From DATARR01 sp036376245 (GTDB lineage: Bacteria; Acidobacteriota; Thermoanaerobaculia; Multivoradales; UBA5704): 64,000 nucleotides of DNA. Each line of letters begins with the position of its first letter. Position 1 is the first letter of the stretch. The position numbers and the translations under genes were made by a program. The notes below the pieces were generated by a model. The model did no database searches. It was not told where the DNA came from and was given only the letters and a program-made list of their open reading frames with translations. Shown here piece after piece: positions 43,305-51,557 of the stretch. The DNA lies in contig DASVAS010000037.1 of assembly GCA_036376245.1 (NCBI GenBank), forward strand, positions 186,001 to 250,000, given 5' to 3'.

Positions 43305-43930
43305 GCGATCAAGCCCGGATTCGTATCCTTACCGTTGACGACCATCCGCTGATGCGGGAGGGGATCGCCGCCATGATCAGGAGTCAGGCGGACATGCTGC
43401 TGGTCGCCCAGGCCGCCGACGGCGACGGCGCGATCCAGAGGTTCCGCGAGCACCAGCCGGACGTCACCCTCATGGACGTCCGGCTTCCCGACCGGAGCGG
43501 CATCGACGCGATGATCGCCATCCGCTCGGAATTCCCCGAAGCCCGCATCGTCATGCTGACGACGTTCGAAGGCGACGCCGAGATCCAGCGCGCCCTGCGG
43601 GCCGGGGCGCGCGGCTACATGCTCAAGAGCATGCCTCCCGGCGAGCTGCTGGCGGGCATCCGCGAAGTGCACGCCGGCAGGAAACGGATTCCCCCCGAGG
43701 TGGCGGCCCAGCTCGCCGAGCACATGGGAGAGGAGGCTCTGACCGCGCGCGAGCTGGGAGTCCTGAAGGAAGTCGCGGCGGGCAACCGGAATCGCGACAT
43801 CGCCGACCGGCTGTTCATCACCGAAGAGACCGTCAAGGTCCACGTCAAGCACATCATGGAGAAGCTGGGCGCGAAGGACCGCACGGAAGCGGTCGCCATC
43901 GCCCTGCGCCGCGGCATCATCCAGTTATAA
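43301..43930 (+). CDS. NarL/FixJ-type response regulator
   Basis: 209 aa. Receiver domain with acidic pair VDDHP, phospho-acceptor Asp59 (LMDVRLPDRSG) and lysine in GYMLKSM. LuxR-type HTH: LTARELGVLKEVAAGNRNRD, FITEETVKVHVKHIMEKLG. It overlaps the kinase gene by ATGA, so the two form a cognate pair. Likely target: the divergent epoxide hydrolase or its own promoter, by position only. Confidence 0.93.
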   Translation: MSDQARIRILTVDDHPLMREGIAAMIRSQADMLLVAQAADGDGAIQRFREHQPDVTLMDVRLPDRSGIDAMIAIRSEFPEARIVMLTTFEGDAEIQRALRAGARGYMLKSMPPGELLAGIREVHAGRKRIPPEVAAQLAEHMGEEALTARELGVLKEVAAGNRNRDIADRLFITEETVKVHVKHIMEKLGAKDRTEAVAIALRRGIIQL

Positions 43931-44020
43931 AACGGAAATACCTCGATCGAGGGATTCGCCCCGGCCGGCGGTCCTGTAGCTTGCGGAAGGTGCGATTCGA
44001 CCGCACCGAGGAGATGCGAG

Positions 44021-44401
44021 TTGCAGAGGTTGTTCCCGTCGTTCCCGCGCGGGTGGCCGGGTGTGGGTCTGCTGCTGCTGCGAGCGGCGGTGGGCGTCTC
44101 CCTGGTCGTTTACGGCGGAGCCCGCCTTGCCGGTGCGGGGCATGGGAGGTGGGCACTGGCGGCCGGCCTGCCGGCCATGGTGGCCGGAGCGGCACTGCTG
44201 ATCGGATTCCTGACCCCTCTGGCGGCCCTCCTGGCGGGGCTCGTCAGTCTCGGGATACTCGGCGGCACACTTGCGACGATCTACCTGATCGTCATGGCCG
44301 CTGCCGTGGTGTTTCTGGGTCCGGGAGCCTACTCGCTCGACGCGCGGCTGTTCGGGCGGCGAGAGATCGTCATTCCTCTGCCGGAACGCTCTGGGCTGTA
44401 G
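44021..44401 (+). CDS. DoxX-like small membrane protein
   Basis: 126 aa from a TTG at 44021, with GAGGAG about 10 nt upstream; no ATG fits. Four hydrophobic segments, with LLLLRAAVGVSLVVYGGARL at the start and an ALLIGFLTPLAALLAGLVSL second unit, the layout of DoxX-like proteins. Function in this family is not settled. It stands alone 90 nt after the response regulator. Confidence 0.6.
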   Translation: MQRLFPSFPRGWPGVGLLLLRAAVGVSLVVYGGARLAGAGHGRWALAAGLPAMVAGAALLIGFLTPLAALLAGLVSLGILGGTLATIYLIVMAAAVVFLGPGAYSLDARLFGRREIVIPLPERSGL

Positions 44402-44541
44402 ACCCTTCCGGGCAACCTCAGGGGATGAGCGGAACCTGAGACGAGATCTTGACCTGACCGACCAGGCAGGTGTCATACACAGCAGTCCCAGCAGCGTGCG
44501 ACGATGCTCTTCGCGTTCACTGTTGTCTCCCGGATCAGTGC

Positions 44542-45108
44542 TCAGAACTTGACGACGTACTTCTTGGCTTCCAGGCAGGCGCTGAAGGCCTTCTTGAACG
44601 CCTCTTGCTGCTCGAAGGTCACCTGTTGCGCCTGCTGGGCCTGCTGCTCGACCTGCTGTTGCGCCTGCGCCTGCGTCTGCCGGCCCCTGCGGCGCCCCGC
44701 CAGCAGACCGGCGGCGGCGCCGATGGCGGCGCCCTTGCCGGCGTCGTTGTCCGCGATCTCGCCGATCAAGGCTCCCGCCGCCGCCCCGGCGACGGCGCCC
44801 TTGGCGCCGGTGCCTTTGCCGGCGCTCGCCGCTCCCTGCCTGGCGGCCTCCGTCTGCTGCGCCTGCTGCTGAGCGGCCTTCTGCACCTCGAAGGGATCGA
44901 CGCCGGTGTTGCCGACCGCCCATTTGTAGCAGTCGGCCTCGTCGATCGACTGCCGGTCCGCGGGCTGTCCCGCCGCGGGGAAGACGTAGACACCGACGGT
45001 GGCGGCCAGCGTCTTGGGCTTGGAGGCCGGCGGCGTCTGGCTCTGGGCTCCAGGCGCCGCGGGAAGGATGAGCAGCATGCTCAGGGCGATCGGCGCGGTC
45101 CGTGTCAT
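44542..45108 (-). CDS. Glycine-zipper (YMGG-like) secreted protein
   Basis: 188 aa. Signal peptide to about residue 23, then a short domain with CYKWAVGNTGVDPFEVQKAA. A glycine-zipper segment (AVAGAAAGALIGEIADNDAG, KGAAIGAAAGLLAGRRRG) follows, then a glutamine-rich helix and a conserved C-terminal cysteine. Glycine-zipper proteins insert in or associate with the outer membrane. It is followed on the same strand by no other gene; the related small secreted protein gene lies 34 nt upstream. Confidence 0.75.
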   Translation of the reverse strand: MTRTAPIALSMLLILPAAPGAQSQTPPASKPKTLAATVGVYVFPAAGQPADRQSIDEADCYKWAVGNTGVDPFEVQKAAQQQAQQTEAARQGAASAGKGTGAKGAVAGAAAGALIGEIADNDAGKGAAIGAAAGLLAGRRRGRQTQAQAQQQVEQQAQQAQQVTFEQQEAFKKAFSACLEAKKYVVKF

Positions 45109-45142
45109 CGACAGGTCCTCCCTCGTTTCGCGGGACTTGGGC

Positions 45143-45580
45143 TCAATTCCCGGCGGCGCCGGCCGCGGGAGCCGGCGTGCAGGCTCCGAACACCACCACG
45201 CCGAGATCCTCCCGCGCCACCGACGCCGTCAGCTTGCCGCTGGCCTCGGAGATCATGATGCTGAAGGCCCGGGCGCGCTCCACCCCTTGCAGGACGATCA
45301 AGCCGTCCTCGCGTCGCAGATGCTCGATCCGGGTCTGACGGTTCTCGCCGCTGGCCTCGGTGGTGGAGAGCAGGCGTTGGGCCAGATCCACCTTGAGGAA
45401 CCGGGGCACGTTGAGCTCTTCGGCGGACACCGCCTCGCACTGGCTCTCCTCGCTGCAGGCGGTGATCTCGATCGTGACGCACAGCAGCCGCTCCGCGCCG
45501 GTCAGGTCGTCGGCCGGAGCGGGCCCGGCCCAGGCCAGCGAGCCGGCCAACGCCAGACACCAGACGGTAGAAGTTCGCAT
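45143..45580 (-). CDS. Small secreted protein, function unknown
   Basis: 145 aa from the ATG at 45580 (the frame opens at 45598 but the six extra residues break the signal peptide). Signal peptide MRTSTVWCLALAGSLAWAGP, then a domain with three cysteines before residue 60 (LLCVTIEITACSEESQCE) and a late FGACTPAPA. Predicted periplasmic. I recognise no family. It is upstream of, and probably co-transcribed with, the glycine-zipper gene. Confidence 0.6.
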   Translation of the reverse strand: MRTSTVWCLALAGSLAWAGPAPADDLTGAERLLCVTIEITACSEESQCEAVSAEELNVPRFLKVDLAQRLLSTTEASGENRQTRIEHLRREDGLIVLQGVERARAFSIMISEASGKLTASVAREDLGVVVFGACTPAPAAGAAGN

Positions 45581-45770
45581 AGCAGGTCCCTTGATCAAGT
45601 CGTACGCACCCGATGGCTCATCGTAGGCCGGCGCCCCGGGCGTTGCCTATGGGACCTTGGTCCAAGGCGCCGGAAAATCCGCGCCTCGCCGAGCTGCTCG
45701 CCGCCAGAGAGCGGATCGAAAGTCTGAGTGCACGAGACCTCCAGTAAGATCTGGCCAGGAGGAGATCGGT

Positions 45771-46334
45771 ATGCTCCGCAGCAAGAGTCGGCTTGTCCTC
45801 GCCTTCCTCGCCCTCGCGCTTCTGCCGGGAGACGCCCGGAGCGAGGAGGACGAGAAAGCCGGGATCGCTCAAAAAGCGCCCACCGCCGCCGATCTCCAGA
45901 TGCCGGCCGCGGCGTTCCCGAACGTCGCCGAGGTCAGCACGCGGGCGCTGGCGGTGGATGACGGGAACGCCAAGGAGGGCGCCACGCCGCCGGAGATCAC
46001 CGCGCTGCGCCTGGCCGGGCTCGCCAGCTCCGCCCAGTACCGCTATCGCATCGACGGAGAACGGCCGGGGCAATTCAAGGTACGCGTGGATGTGTACCCC
46101 GACGAGGCCACGGCGACCGAGCGCTTCCGCGGCCATCACCTGCCGGAGGCCCTGGCCATGACGCAACCCTTCGCGGCGGGCGACGACGGCTTCATCTACC
46201 AGGACCAGTACGCCGGTTTTCGCGTCGGACCCGTGGCCGTCGAGATCCGGGCGGAAGGCGCCGCCGGCCGGCTGCCGGACTTCGCCCGCAGCTACGCGGA
46301 TTTCGTGATCGCCCGCCTGCGCGGCGGCTCTTGA
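45771..46334 (+). CDS. Secreted protein, function unknown
   Basis: 187 aa from the ATG at 45771 (AGGAGGAG 7 nt upstream). Signal peptide of about 22 residues (LVLAFLALALLPGDARS), then a mixed alpha/beta domain with QFKVRVDVYPDEATATERF and FIYQDQYAGFRVGPVAVEI. No cysteines in the mature part. It resembles small envelope proteins that report on a ligand, but no family is recognised. Confidence 0.6.
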   Translation: MLRSKSRLVLAFLALALLPGDARSEEDEKAGIAQKAPTAADLQMPAAAFPNVAEVSTRALAVDDGNAKEGATPPEITALRLAGLASSAQYRYRIDGERPGQFKVRVDVYPDEATATERFRGHHLPEALAMTQPFAAGDDGFIYQDQYAGFRVGPVAVEIRAEGAAGRLPDFARSYADFVIARLRGGS

Positions 46335-46469
46335 GGGATTTCCCCAGCCGGCCCTGAGGACTCCTCCCGCTGCCGGCGCCGGCATCACGCCCCTAATCTG
46401 TGCTCATACGCCCGCGGCCGCGCCGGCCGCGGGTCCTTCGCCCATGGGGGCCGCGCGGAGGAAACCCAA

Positions 46470-49100
46470 ATGAAACGCATCTTCATGATGGCCGCCGCAC
46501 TGCTCTGCTGCTCTCTGCCGCTCCTGGCGTCCGACCCGCTCTCCCACGATCTCGCGGTCCCGACGGCCATCGGCCAGACCATCACGGTGGAATGGACCGG
46601 CACGGTGCCGCCCGGCGCCGTCGGCGCCGCCACCAACGCTTGTACCTCCGGTGTGCTGGAAGACCATCACGTCATCAACCTGACCGTCCCCGACGGCGCC
46701 TATGCCAACGTGCAGGTGACGGCCGCCTTTCACATCGAGTGGGACGACGGCGGCCAGGACATGATCCTGACGGTGCTGCACGACGACGCCACGGAGATCG
46801 GCTCCAGCGACGGCGGCACACCCGAGGAGAACGTGGTCGCCACCAACCCGCCGGGCGGCGCCTTTACGGCCATGGGCTGCGCCTTCCTTTCCAGCGCGTC
46901 CACCAGCTACCGCGGCCGGCTGACGCTGACCGCGACCGCGCCGTCCCGGAACCCGCCGGCGGGGACGGGCAACGCTTCCGGCCCGCCGCCCCGGTTCCAG
47001 CATTACGCGCCGGACTACGCCCGCCAGGGCTTCGGCATGTTCGGCGGCGAGGCCACGGTGGACGTCAACACCAAGACCGGCAGCATCTTCTACCTGGGCT
47101 TCCTCGAGACCATGCGCCTGCGCGTGGACGACCGCACCTCCCCGGGCCTCCAGACCTGGGAGCTCAAGTCCGGCACGCTCAACAGCAAGGTGACCATGGA
47201 TCCGATCCTGGTGGCCGACCCGGACACCGGCCGGATCTTCGCCCAGCAGCTCATCTTCGGCGAAGGCCAGAGCCTCACCGAGTACTCGGACGACGACGGC
47301 GCGACCTGGCGTCCCAGCATGGGAGGCGGCCAGCGTTCCGGCGCCGACCACCAGTCGCTCGGCGTCGGTCCCTATCCCGCGGGCCTGCGGCCGCCGCTGT
47401 CCAAGTACCCCAACGCCGTGTACTACTGCTCGCAGGACATCGCCCTGGTCTTCTGCTCGCGCAGCGACGACGGCGGCGTGACCTTCGGCCCGGGGATTCC
47501 CATCTATACCGTGGCCGACTGCCAGGGTCTCCATGGGCACGTCAAGGTGGCGCCGGACGGCACGGTCTATGTGCCGGTGTCCGGCTGCCCCTCGACCCTG
47601 GTCAGCTCCACCACCAGCCAGCCGGCGGTGGTCGTCTCCCAGGACGCCGGCCTGACCTGGAAGATGCGTAAGATCACCACCTCGGCGCCCGGTTCCGGCG
47701 GCCACGGCTCCGACCCGTCCCTGGCCATCGGCAAGGATGGAACGGTCTACTTCAGCTACGTGGACGCCAGGGACAACCACATCCACCAGGTCCGCTCCCG
47801 GGACCGCGGCCTGACGTGGGAGCGCGACGTCGATCTGGGCGCGCTCGGCCGCATCACCGCCGCCCAGTTCCCGGCGGTGGTGGCGGGCGACCCGAACCGC
47901 GCGGCGGTAGCCTTCTTCGGCACCACCTACGACGGCGAAGGCGTGGACACCGCCAACAACTTCGAAGGCACGTGGCAGTTGTTCGTGGCCGCCACCTATG
48001 ACGGCGGCCTCACCTATCACGTGGTCGACACCACCCCCGGCGACCCGATCCAGAAGGGCGGCATCTGCGCCGGCGGCTTCTGCCACAACCTGCTGGACTT
48101 CTTCGACGCTTCGATCGATCCGCAGGGCCGCGTCATCATCGGCTACGAGGACGGCTGCATCGGCGGCTGCCCCAAGGGCATGCCGGGCACCTTCTCCGAC
48201 CAGGCGGTGATCGCGCGCCAGTCCGGCGGCCGGCGGATGTTCGCGGCGTTCGACCCCGTCGAGCCCGCCCGGCCCGGCGCCCCGCGCATCGAGGGTTTGC
48301 GCACCGCCGACTACGCGCGGATCGAATGGCCCGAGCCCGACAACGGCGCTTCGCCCATCCAGGAGTACCGGGTCTACCGCGCCACCGCGGCCGGCAAGGA
48401 GAAACGCATCGCCACCCTGCCGGCCTCCAAGCGCGCCTTCGTGGACACCAGGCTCGACGCCGCCACCATTTACTCCTATCGGGTCAGCGCCGTGAACGCC
48501 AAGGGGGAGAGTCCCGTCGGCAACACCGTGGCGCTGTCGGTGGGCTCCAACGCCCCGACGCCGGAGGCCGCCTGCGCTCTGCCGGGCCTGCTGGCAGCGG
48601 TGGACCGGGTCGGCGAGCCCGAAGCCGCGCCGCTCACGCGCGACATCGAGGCGATCTACGTCGCCGAGCCCGAGGACGAGACCCTGTTCGGCGCCAACAA
48701 GCTGGTGTTCACCCTGCGGTTGGCGGCGTCGGCGCCGCTCCAGGCCGGCGCCCGGTTCCGCGTGTACTTCTACGTCTCTTCCACGGGGCGCTTCGTGGTC
48801 CTGAACGCCAGTCCCGGGACCAGCGGCAACACCTACGGGCACTACGATCAGGATCCGGTCTCCGGCGATCACAACACGCTGTCCAGCGACGGCGCGCTGG
48901 ACGCGGTGGTCTACAAGACGGACGGCGCGCTCCAGATCGTGATCGACAAGGCCAAGCTGGGCCTCCGCGCCGGTGACACCCTGCTCGCCGTGCACGCCGA
49001 TTCCCAGCCCGCGGACGCCGGGTCCAACATCACCCGCGAGGAAGCCGGCTACTTCGACTACAAGGTGATCGGCAGCGACTTCTGCGCGAGCAGGCCTTGA
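46470..49100 (+). CDS. Large secreted sialidase-fold protein with fibronectin III domain
   Basis: 876 aa. Signal peptide (residues 1-20), an N-terminal beta domain to about 165, then Asp-box-like blades (YSDDDGATWRPSM, SRSDDGGVTFGPG, VSQDAGLTWKMR, SRDRGLTWERDV, ATYDGGLTYHVV) to about 590. An Fn3 domain (PGAPRIEGLRTADYARIEWP...YRVSAVNAKGESPVGN) and a C-terminal beta domain (LVFTLRLAASAPL) follow. It is an exported beta-propeller, probably binding or hydrolysing a glycan or protein; catalytic residues cannot be assigned. Followed by a hairpin. Confidence 0.75.
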   Translation: MKRIFMMAAALLCCSLPLLASDPLSHDLAVPTAIGQTITVEWTGTVPPGAVGAATNACTSGVLEDHHVINLTVPDGAYANVQVTAAFHIEWDDGGQDMILTVLHDDATEIGSSDGGTPEENVVATNPPGGAFTAMGCAFLSSASTSYRGRLTLTATAPSRNPPAGTGNASGPPPRFQHYAPDYARQGFGMFGGEATVDVNTKTGSIFYLGFLETMRLRVDDRTSPGLQTWELKSGTLNSKVTMDPILVADPDTGRIFAQQLIFGEGQSLTEYSDDDGATWRPSMGGGQRSGADHQSLGVGPYPAGLRPPLSKYPNAVYYCSQDIALVFCSRSDDGGVTFGPGIPIYTVADCQGLHGHVKVAPDGTVYVPVSGCPSTLVSSTTSQPAVVVSQDAGLTWKMRKITTSAPGSGGHGSDPSLAIGKDGTVYFSYVDARDNHIHQVRSRDRGLTWERDVDLGALGRITAAQFPAVVAGDPNRAAVAFFGTTYDGEGVDTANNFEGTWQLFVAATYDGGLTYHVVDTTPGDPIQKGGICAGGFCHNLLDFFDASIDPQGRVIIGYEDGCIGGCPKGMPGTFSDQAVIARQSGGRRMFAAFDPVEPARPGAPRIEGLRTADYARIEWPEPDNGASPIQEYRVYRATAAGKEKRIATLPASKRAFVDTRLDAATIYSYRVSAVNAKGESPVGNTVALSVGSNAPTPEAACALPGLLAAVDRVGEPEAAPLTRDIEAIYVAEPEDETLFGANKLVFTLRLAASAPLQAGARFRVYFYVSSTGRFVVLNASPGTSGNTYGHYDQDPVSGDHNTLSSDGALDAVVYKTDGALQIVIDKAKLGLRAGDTLLAVHADSQPADAGSNITREEAGYFDYKVIGSDFCASRP

Positions 49101-49113
49101 TCCCCTCTCGATT

Positions 49114-49145
49114 CACCCCTCTTCTCCGCGCGGGGAGGAGGGGTG
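49114..49145 (+). terminator. Hairpin, probable terminator
   Basis: A 14-bp stem (two G-U wobbles) with a GCGC loop, 13 nt after the stop of the large secreted protein gene. There is no T-tract, so rho-independent function is uncertain. Confidence 0.4.
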
Positions 49146-49212
49146 AGCCATCCCCGCACGGACCAGCTCAGGGTTCTACTTGAGGGTAGAGTAGTGTTCG
49201 AAAGGAGACGCT

Positions 49213-49425
49213 ATGAAGACAAAACTCGTCCGCCTCGTCCTCGCCCTGATTCTCGTCGTGACCGCCGTGGCCGCCGATGTCTCCGCCTCCTCGTGTGAGG
49301 AGTGGGCCTACGAGGACTGCCTGAACAACTGCTGGGGGCGTGCTCAGGAGGGAAGCTGCGTCTTCTACTCGAACCAGCTCTGCCTCTGCATGCGCTCGCC
49401 GGCCGATTGCCCGCTCTGTTACTGA
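49213..49425 (+). CDS. Eight-cysteine secreted peptide, defensin-like spacing
   Basis: 70 aa; AGGAG lies 7 nt before the ATG. A clear signal peptide (residues 1-25, ending DVSAS) leaves a mature peptide of about 43 aa with eight cysteines: C-x7-C-x3-C-x8-C-x7-C-x1-C-x6-C-x2-C. C-x3-C followed by C-x1-C is the cysteine-stabilised alpha/beta (defensin) signature, and GSC-x7-C fits the gamma-core G-x-C-x(3-9)-C. The last two cysteines would add a fourth bridge. Related peptides are known in a few myxobacteria; here function is unknown (antimicrobial, signal or structural). No export or immunity gene is visible beside it. Confidence 0.75.
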   Translation: MKTKLVRLVLALILVVTAVAADVSASSCEEWAYEDCLNNCWGRAQEGSCVFYSNQLCLCMRSPADCPLCY

Positions 49426-49444
49426 GCCGAACGCGGCGGGAGAA

Positions 49445-49733
49445 CCGGGTCGGCCCTCCTGCCCTGCGGGGCGAGCCGCCTGCGCTGAGCCGGGAGCGGC
49501 TCGCCCTTCGGTTCGAGCCCCTGGCCCCCGGGCGCGAGTCACTGGCCCCGTGGGATGAGCCACCTGCCTCCAGGGGCAAGCCACCCGGCTGAAGACGCGA
49601 GCGGTCTCCTCAAAGGAGCCAGCCGCTTGCCCTTTGACACGAGCCCCTCGCCGCTCGGGCCAGCCACTCGCACCCCGGGGCCGGTGCCATGCCCCACGGG
49701 GCGAGCGGCTGGCCCCGCAGGGCAGATCACTGT
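49445..49733. repeat. Tandem array: about 13 units of 21 bp
   Basis: Loose consensus GAGCCRCTSGCCCNNNGGGGC. Anchor bases fall at 49473, 49494, 49515, 49536, 49557, 49578, 49599, 49620, 49641 and then, after a 1-nt deletion, at 49682 and 49703. In one frame it would encode heptads of the form xEPLAPx, but that frame has no start site and stops at 49590. The rest of 49426-49955 holds no gene I can support. Confidence 0.8.
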
Positions 49734-49955
49734 TGATCCTTCACGCTGGTCGCGCTCGACGTCCCCACTCTCTCCCCTCGCGAGCCGGACGCCTCACATC
49801 GGCAGAGCCGCCCCTCGCCCCGCGGGTCCACAGAAGCGCCCCGGGACGGCAAGCAACCCCAGCCCCCTCCCCACGTATCTTTGACTGTCCCGGAGCCGTG
49901 ATAGGCTCCCGGGGGCAGTGTATTCAACGAATTCCGTCCCTAGCGAGGAGCAGCC

Positions 49956-50762
49956 ATGGGTCTCAAAGAGGTCCTCAGCAAGATGAAACTTGTGGAGCTG
50001 GAACCGGAGGCGACGCCGGTTCCTTCGTCCCCGCCGGCGGGGACGCCGCCTCCTCCCAGCTTCAAGCCGGGCGGGCCGGGCTTCACGCCGGCGGGCGGAC
50101 CCAGGGACATCCGGGATCTGCTCGACTCCATCCCGGCGCCGGCGTCCATCGACGAGAGCAAGCTTCCCGCTCCCGTCGTCGCGGAGGAGCCAGGGGAGGA
50201 AGGCGGCGACATCCCGGACTTCCCGGACATCTACAAGGCCGCCGGGGTCGTCGAGCCGGCCCATGGCTACAGCGCCTACAAGGTGCTGGAGATCTTCGCG
50301 TCGCCCGGCTTCACGGCCCTCGACACCCGGGCCAAGGCCGCGGCCCTCACCGGGTTCCTCAACATGAACCCGTCCGGACCCGTGCCGATCACCGACGTGG
50401 TCCAGGACGCCGTGCGGCGCGACCAGGCGCTCGACAAGTTCGAGGAGTTCCTGCGCAACAAGATCGGGATGCGGTCCGAGCAGATCGACAAGGACAACGC
50501 CCAGCTCCAGGCGGAGATCGACGAGGTCACCCGCCGCAACCGGGAGAAGATGGAAGCCAACCGCATCAGCCTGGAGACGGAGCAGGCCAAGCTCACCCGC
50601 TGGCTGATCTCCAAGCGGGCCGAAGAGCGTAAGCTGTTCGACGCCGTCAACCCGTTCGTGGAGGAGAATCCCATCTCCACGGCGGACGCCCGGCGGACCG
50701 GAGCGCCGGCCGCCGCGCCGGACCCCGAGCCGGCGCCGTCGCCGGAGAAGACCGAAGGATAG
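49956..50762 (+). CDS. Proline-rich/coiled-coil partner protein of the PspA operon
   Basis: 268 aa. Low-complexity Pro-rich region (residues 20-95), then a helical domain (AHGYSAYKVLEIFASPGFTA, FLNMNPSGPVPITDVVQDAV) and a long coiled coil (QIDKDNAQLQAEIDEVTRRN, REKMEANRISLETEQAKL) ending in a Pro-rich tail. No membrane segment. I recognise no family, but its place 24 nt before pspA and the AAA gene makes it a probable third component, perhaps an adaptor. Confidence 0.65.
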   Translation: MGLKEVLSKMKLVELEPEATPVPSSPPAGTPPPPSFKPGGPGFTPAGGPRDIRDLLDSIPAPASIDESKLPAPVVAEEPGEEGGDIPDFPDIYKAAGVVEPAHGYSAYKVLEIFASPGFTALDTRAKAAALTGFLNMNPSGPVPITDVVQDAVRRDQALDKFEEFLRNKIGMRSEQIDKDNAQLQAEIDEVTRRNREKMEANRISLETEQAKLTRWLISKRAEERKLFDAVNPFVEENPISTADARRTGAPAAAPDPEPAPSPEKTEG

Positions 50763-50786
50763 CCAGAAGATCGAGGAGACATAGCC

Positions 50787-51545
50787 ATGTTCGCGCGTAT
50801 CGCCCGACTCTTCAAGTCATGGATCGGCTACTTCATCTCCTTCGCGGAGGACCCGGAGGTCATGCTCCAGGAGTCCATCGAGGAGATGCGCAACACCCTG
50901 CCCAAGCTGAACCAGATCCTGGTCACCACCCGGGCGACGGTCATCCGCCTGGAACAGGAGAAGGAAGAGCTGGAGCGCAAGGAGAAGCAGCTCATCAACT
51001 CCATCAAGGCCGCTCTCACCGAGGGCAGCCCCGAGTCGCGGCGCATCGCCGAGGACGACGCCGCCACCCTGCAGCAGGTCCGCCAGGATCTGGAAGCGAC
51101 CAACGGCCAGCTCACGGCGGCCTCGAACGCCTTCCAGAACGCCCAGATCACGGTGGAGGACCTCAAGCAGAAGCTGCGCTCCAAGATCGACCAGAGCCGC
51201 AAGGCCATCCAGGAGTCGAAGAAGGCGGCGGTCATGAAGCAGGCGGCCTCGGCCCTGGCCGAGCTGGACGCCTACGGCGTGGGCGCCACCAACGAGAAGT
51301 ACCTGGAGGAGATCAAGCAGCGTTCCGCCGAGGCCAAGGCCTCCGTCGAGGTCGCCACCGGCGGCCTGGACGTCGAGCGCATCAAGACCGAGCGCAAGGC
51401 CCGGCAGCTCCAGGCCCAGAGCGTCCTCAACGAGTTCGAGGTGGAGATGGGCCTCAAGAAGCCCGACGCCGTGAAGGAAGCGGCGCCGTTCCCGACCACC
51501 TCGACGGCGCAGTCCACGCCGCAGAAGCTGCCCGAGGCGGGATAA
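50787..51545 (+). CDS. PspA/IM30 (Vipp1) family protein
   Basis: 252 aa. The amphipathic N-terminal helix (MFARIARLFKSWIGYFISFA) and the classic EDPEVMLQESIEEMRNTLPK start are followed by the long alpha-helical hairpin of PspA/Vipp1 (LEQEKEELERKEKQLI; LKQKLRSKIDQSRKAIQES). This family is the bacterial branch of the ESCRT-III superfamily, which polymerises on membranes and protects or remodels them. It lies 12 nt before the AAA ATPase gene, an arrangement resembling ESCRT-III with Vps4. Confidence 0.92.
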   Translation: MFARIARLFKSWIGYFISFAEDPEVMLQESIEEMRNTLPKLNQILVTTRATVIRLEQEKEELERKEKQLINSIKAALTEGSPESRRIAEDDAATLQQVRQDLEATNGQLTAASNAFQNAQITVEDLKQKLRSKIDQSRKAIQESKKAAVMKQAASALAELDAYGVGATNEKYLEEIKQRSAEAKASVEVATGGLDVERIKTERKARQLQAQSVLNEFEVEMGLKKPDAVKEAAPFPTTSTAQSTPQKLPEAG

Positions 51546-51557
51546 GAGAGACACACG

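Noticed and set aside
43931..43965. CCTCGATCGAGG palindrome after the response regulator as an operator
   Set aside because: Too short and too close to the stop codon to distinguish from chance or a weak terminator.
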